Shown: positions 4,875 to 6,366 of the stretch, piece by piece | Layout of the letters: the number at the start of each line of letters is the position of its first letter | Numbering within the stretch: the stretch's first letter is position 1 | Assembly: GCA_019421105.1 (NCBI GenBank) | Contig: JAHZFY010000022.1 | Location: 8,518 to 14,883 of the forward strand | Direction of reading: 5' to 3' | DNA from: a bacterium | GTDB lineage: Bacteria; Bacillota_I; Bacilli_A; RFN20; CAG-826 | Length of the DNA stretch: 6,366 nucleotides | Translations under genes and position numbers: made by a program | The notes under the pieces: model-generated | Seen by the model: the letters and a program-made list of their open reading frames with translations, nothing else | Told to the model about the DNA's origin: nothing | Database searches by the model: none

Positions 4875-6366
4875 ATGGATTTTTTAACCCAAAATATTAG
4901 GAATGTCGCTGTGCTTGGACACCAGGGCACTGGCAAAACGACATTGGTTGAGTCGTTGTTTGCCATTACTGCGAAAAAAGACAAAGGAAGCATTGAAAAG
5001 AAAAACACAATCTCCGATTTTACAACCGAAGAAAAGAACCGATTAACATCGTGTTCGCTTGCCGTCGTGCCTGTTGAATATAATGGTTATAAGATTAACC
5101 TAATTGATATTCCTGGTAACGACGATTTTATTTATGAGGCAATTGGCGTTGCTAAAATTATTAAAGGCGCCATCTTATTAGTGGATGCTTCAAAAGGACT
5201 TGAAGTTGAAACAATCAAACATTATAAGTTATTGAAAAAAAGAGGAATTCCTACAATTATCTATATGAACAAGATGGATAAAAGTGAGGCTAAATTTGAA
5301 GAAGTTTTTGAAGAAATTTCTACAAAGTTATCTAAAAACTGCGTTCCATTTTGTTTACCAATTGGTCATGACGCAAACTTCGATGGATTTATTAATGTCG
5401 TCGATTTAAAAGCAAGAAAATACAATGGTAAAGAATGCGTCGATGATGTCATTCATGATGACAAACGCGAAAAAGTATTAGAATTACATAGCAAGATTAC
5501 AGAACGTGTCGCTTTAACTGACGATGCGTTATTAGATAAATTCTTCTCTGGTGAAGCTTTGACTATGGAAGAAATTCATACAGGTTTAAGAAAAGGCGTT
5601 TTAAATAGTGATTTAACTCCTGTCTTAGTTGGATCTGCAATTAATAACATCGGTCTTCATACCATGTTAGATATGATTATTTCCTATATGCCAAATCCAG
5701 ATGATTTAAAACCATATGAAGGCACTGATGAAAAAGGTAACACAATCATTAGAAAAACAGAAAGCAATGAACCTTTCTCAGCTTATATTTTTAAAACAAC
5801 TGTCAACCCATATAGTGGCACGATTAACATCATGAAAGTTAATTCTGGTGTCTTACACGTTGGTGATGAAGTTTATTGTCCAAACATCAATGAAACTAAA
5901 AAAATCTCCACATTATTTTATGTTAGAGGCAAAGAACAAATTCCTTGCGAATCAGTACAAGCAGGCGATATTTGCGCAGTTTCTAAATTAGATGACATTG
6001 AATATGGTTATACATTATGCGATAAAAATAACATTATCAAATATGATCCAGTCAAACTTCCAACCGCTGTTTATTTTAGATCTTTAGAAGTAGTTAATAA
6101 AAAAGATGAAGATAAATTAAATCAAGCTTTAGCAAAGACTTTAAAAGAATCTCCATGCATCGAATTAAAACGCAATACCGAAACAAAACAATTGTTAATT
6201 GGTGGAACAAGTGAAACTCACTTAGTTTACATTGCTGAAAAATTAAAAAATACCTACGATGTCAGCGTGACATTAGGTGTTCCAAAAGTTGTTTATAGAG
6301 AAACAATTAAAGGCAGCGCAGAAGCTGATGGACGTTATGTTAAACAAAGTGGTGGTTCTGGTTTCT
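4875..6366 (+). CDS. EF-G-like translational GTPase (3' partial)
   Basis: Member of the elongation factor G family, cytoplasmic and ribosome-associated by family. The start ATG at 4875 lies 9 bases after AAGGAGG (4859-4865); 497 residues are visible of an expected ~690, and the frame is open to the right edge. GTPase motifs are GHQGTGKTT (15-23, P-loop), DIPGNDDF (78-85, G3), NKMD (132-135, G4) and GSA (253-255, G5). Domain II covers about 299-390 and domain III about 393-473. Domain IV begins with ETIKGSAEADGRYVKQSGG (476-494), as in EF-G. It is not the housekeeping form. The P-loop lacks the usual GHIDAGKTT, the switch I region SDFTTEEKNRL lacks RGITI, and the catalytic His of DTPGHVDF is Asn82. 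These features match the EF-G-like/FusA2-type branch, whose role is poorly defined. It stands alone after a terminator. Family is certain; the branch is likely. Confidence 0.93.
   Translation, partial: MDFLTQNIRNVAVLGHQGTGKTTLVESLFAITAKKDKGSIEKKNTISDFTTEEKNRLTSCSLAVVPVEYNGYKINLIDIPGNDDFIYEAIGVAKIIKGAILLVDASKGLEVETIKHYKLLKKRGIPTIIYMNKMDKSEAKFEEVFEEISTKLSKNCVPFCLPIGHDANFDGFINVVDLKARKYNGKECVDDVIHDDKREKVLELHSKITERVALTDDALLDKFFSGEALTMEEIHTGLRKGVLNSDLTPVLVGSAINNIGLHTMLDMIISYMPNPDDLKPYEGTDEKGNTIIRKTESNEPFSAYIFKTTVNPYSGTINIMKVNSGVLHVGDEVYCPNINETKKISTLFYVRGKEQIPCESVQAGDICAVSKLDDIEYGYTLCDKNNIIKYDPVKLPTAVYFRSLEVVNKKDEDKLNQALAKTLKESPCIELKRNTETKQLLIGGTSETHLVYIAEKLKNTYDVSVTLGVPKVVYRETIKGSAEADGRYVKQSGGSGF

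Overview
The window is AT-rich bacterial DNA. Every complete gene is on the + strand, ends in TAA and is preceded by an AGGAGG- or AAGGAA-type ribosome binding site. The content suggests a low-GC Gram-positive lineage near the Bacilli/Erysipelotrichia/Mollicutes border: an ECF-transporter S component, short lipoprotein signal peptides, Ser/Thr-rich surface lipoproteins and a second-type EF-G. Reading frames stay open with UGA as a stop, so there is no sign of the Mycoplasma UGA=Trp code. The taxonomic placement is inference, not something a marker gene here proves.

Layout: (1) positions 1-1811 hold a tight three-gene run. It starts with an ECF S component (FolT-like, cut by the left edge). 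A directly abutting 87-residue single-pass membrane protein follows, then a secreted lipoprotein nuclease of the endonuclease I family. A strong intrinsic terminator (1811-1840) closes the run. (2) A 149-base spacer carries overlapping sigma-A-type promoter boxes and a 7+7 inverted repeat over the -35 region. (3) Positions 1961-4696 hold two adjacent lipoprotein genes built from the same module, a bacterial Ig-like domain followed by two apparent OB-fold domains, present once in the first and twice in the second. A second intrinsic terminator (4713-4740) closes this pair. (4) After a gene-free 178-base spacer, an EF-G-like translational GTPase starts at 4875 and runs off the right edge at the start of domain IV.

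How the genes may work together: three consecutive lipoproteins share the same plan, namely a lipid anchor, a Ser/Thr linker and a folded ectodomain. The first is a recognisable nuclease. The next two carry OB-type folds, which often bind nucleic acid or accompany secreted nucleases. Upstream is a vitamin-type uptake subunit. A cell-surface nucleic-acid degradation and salvage locus is a reasonable hypothesis, but ligand binding by the OB domains and the S-component substrate cannot be read from sequence alone. The EF-G-like gene appears to be a separate transcription unit. No RNA genes, insertion sequences, CRISPR arrays or origins were seen.
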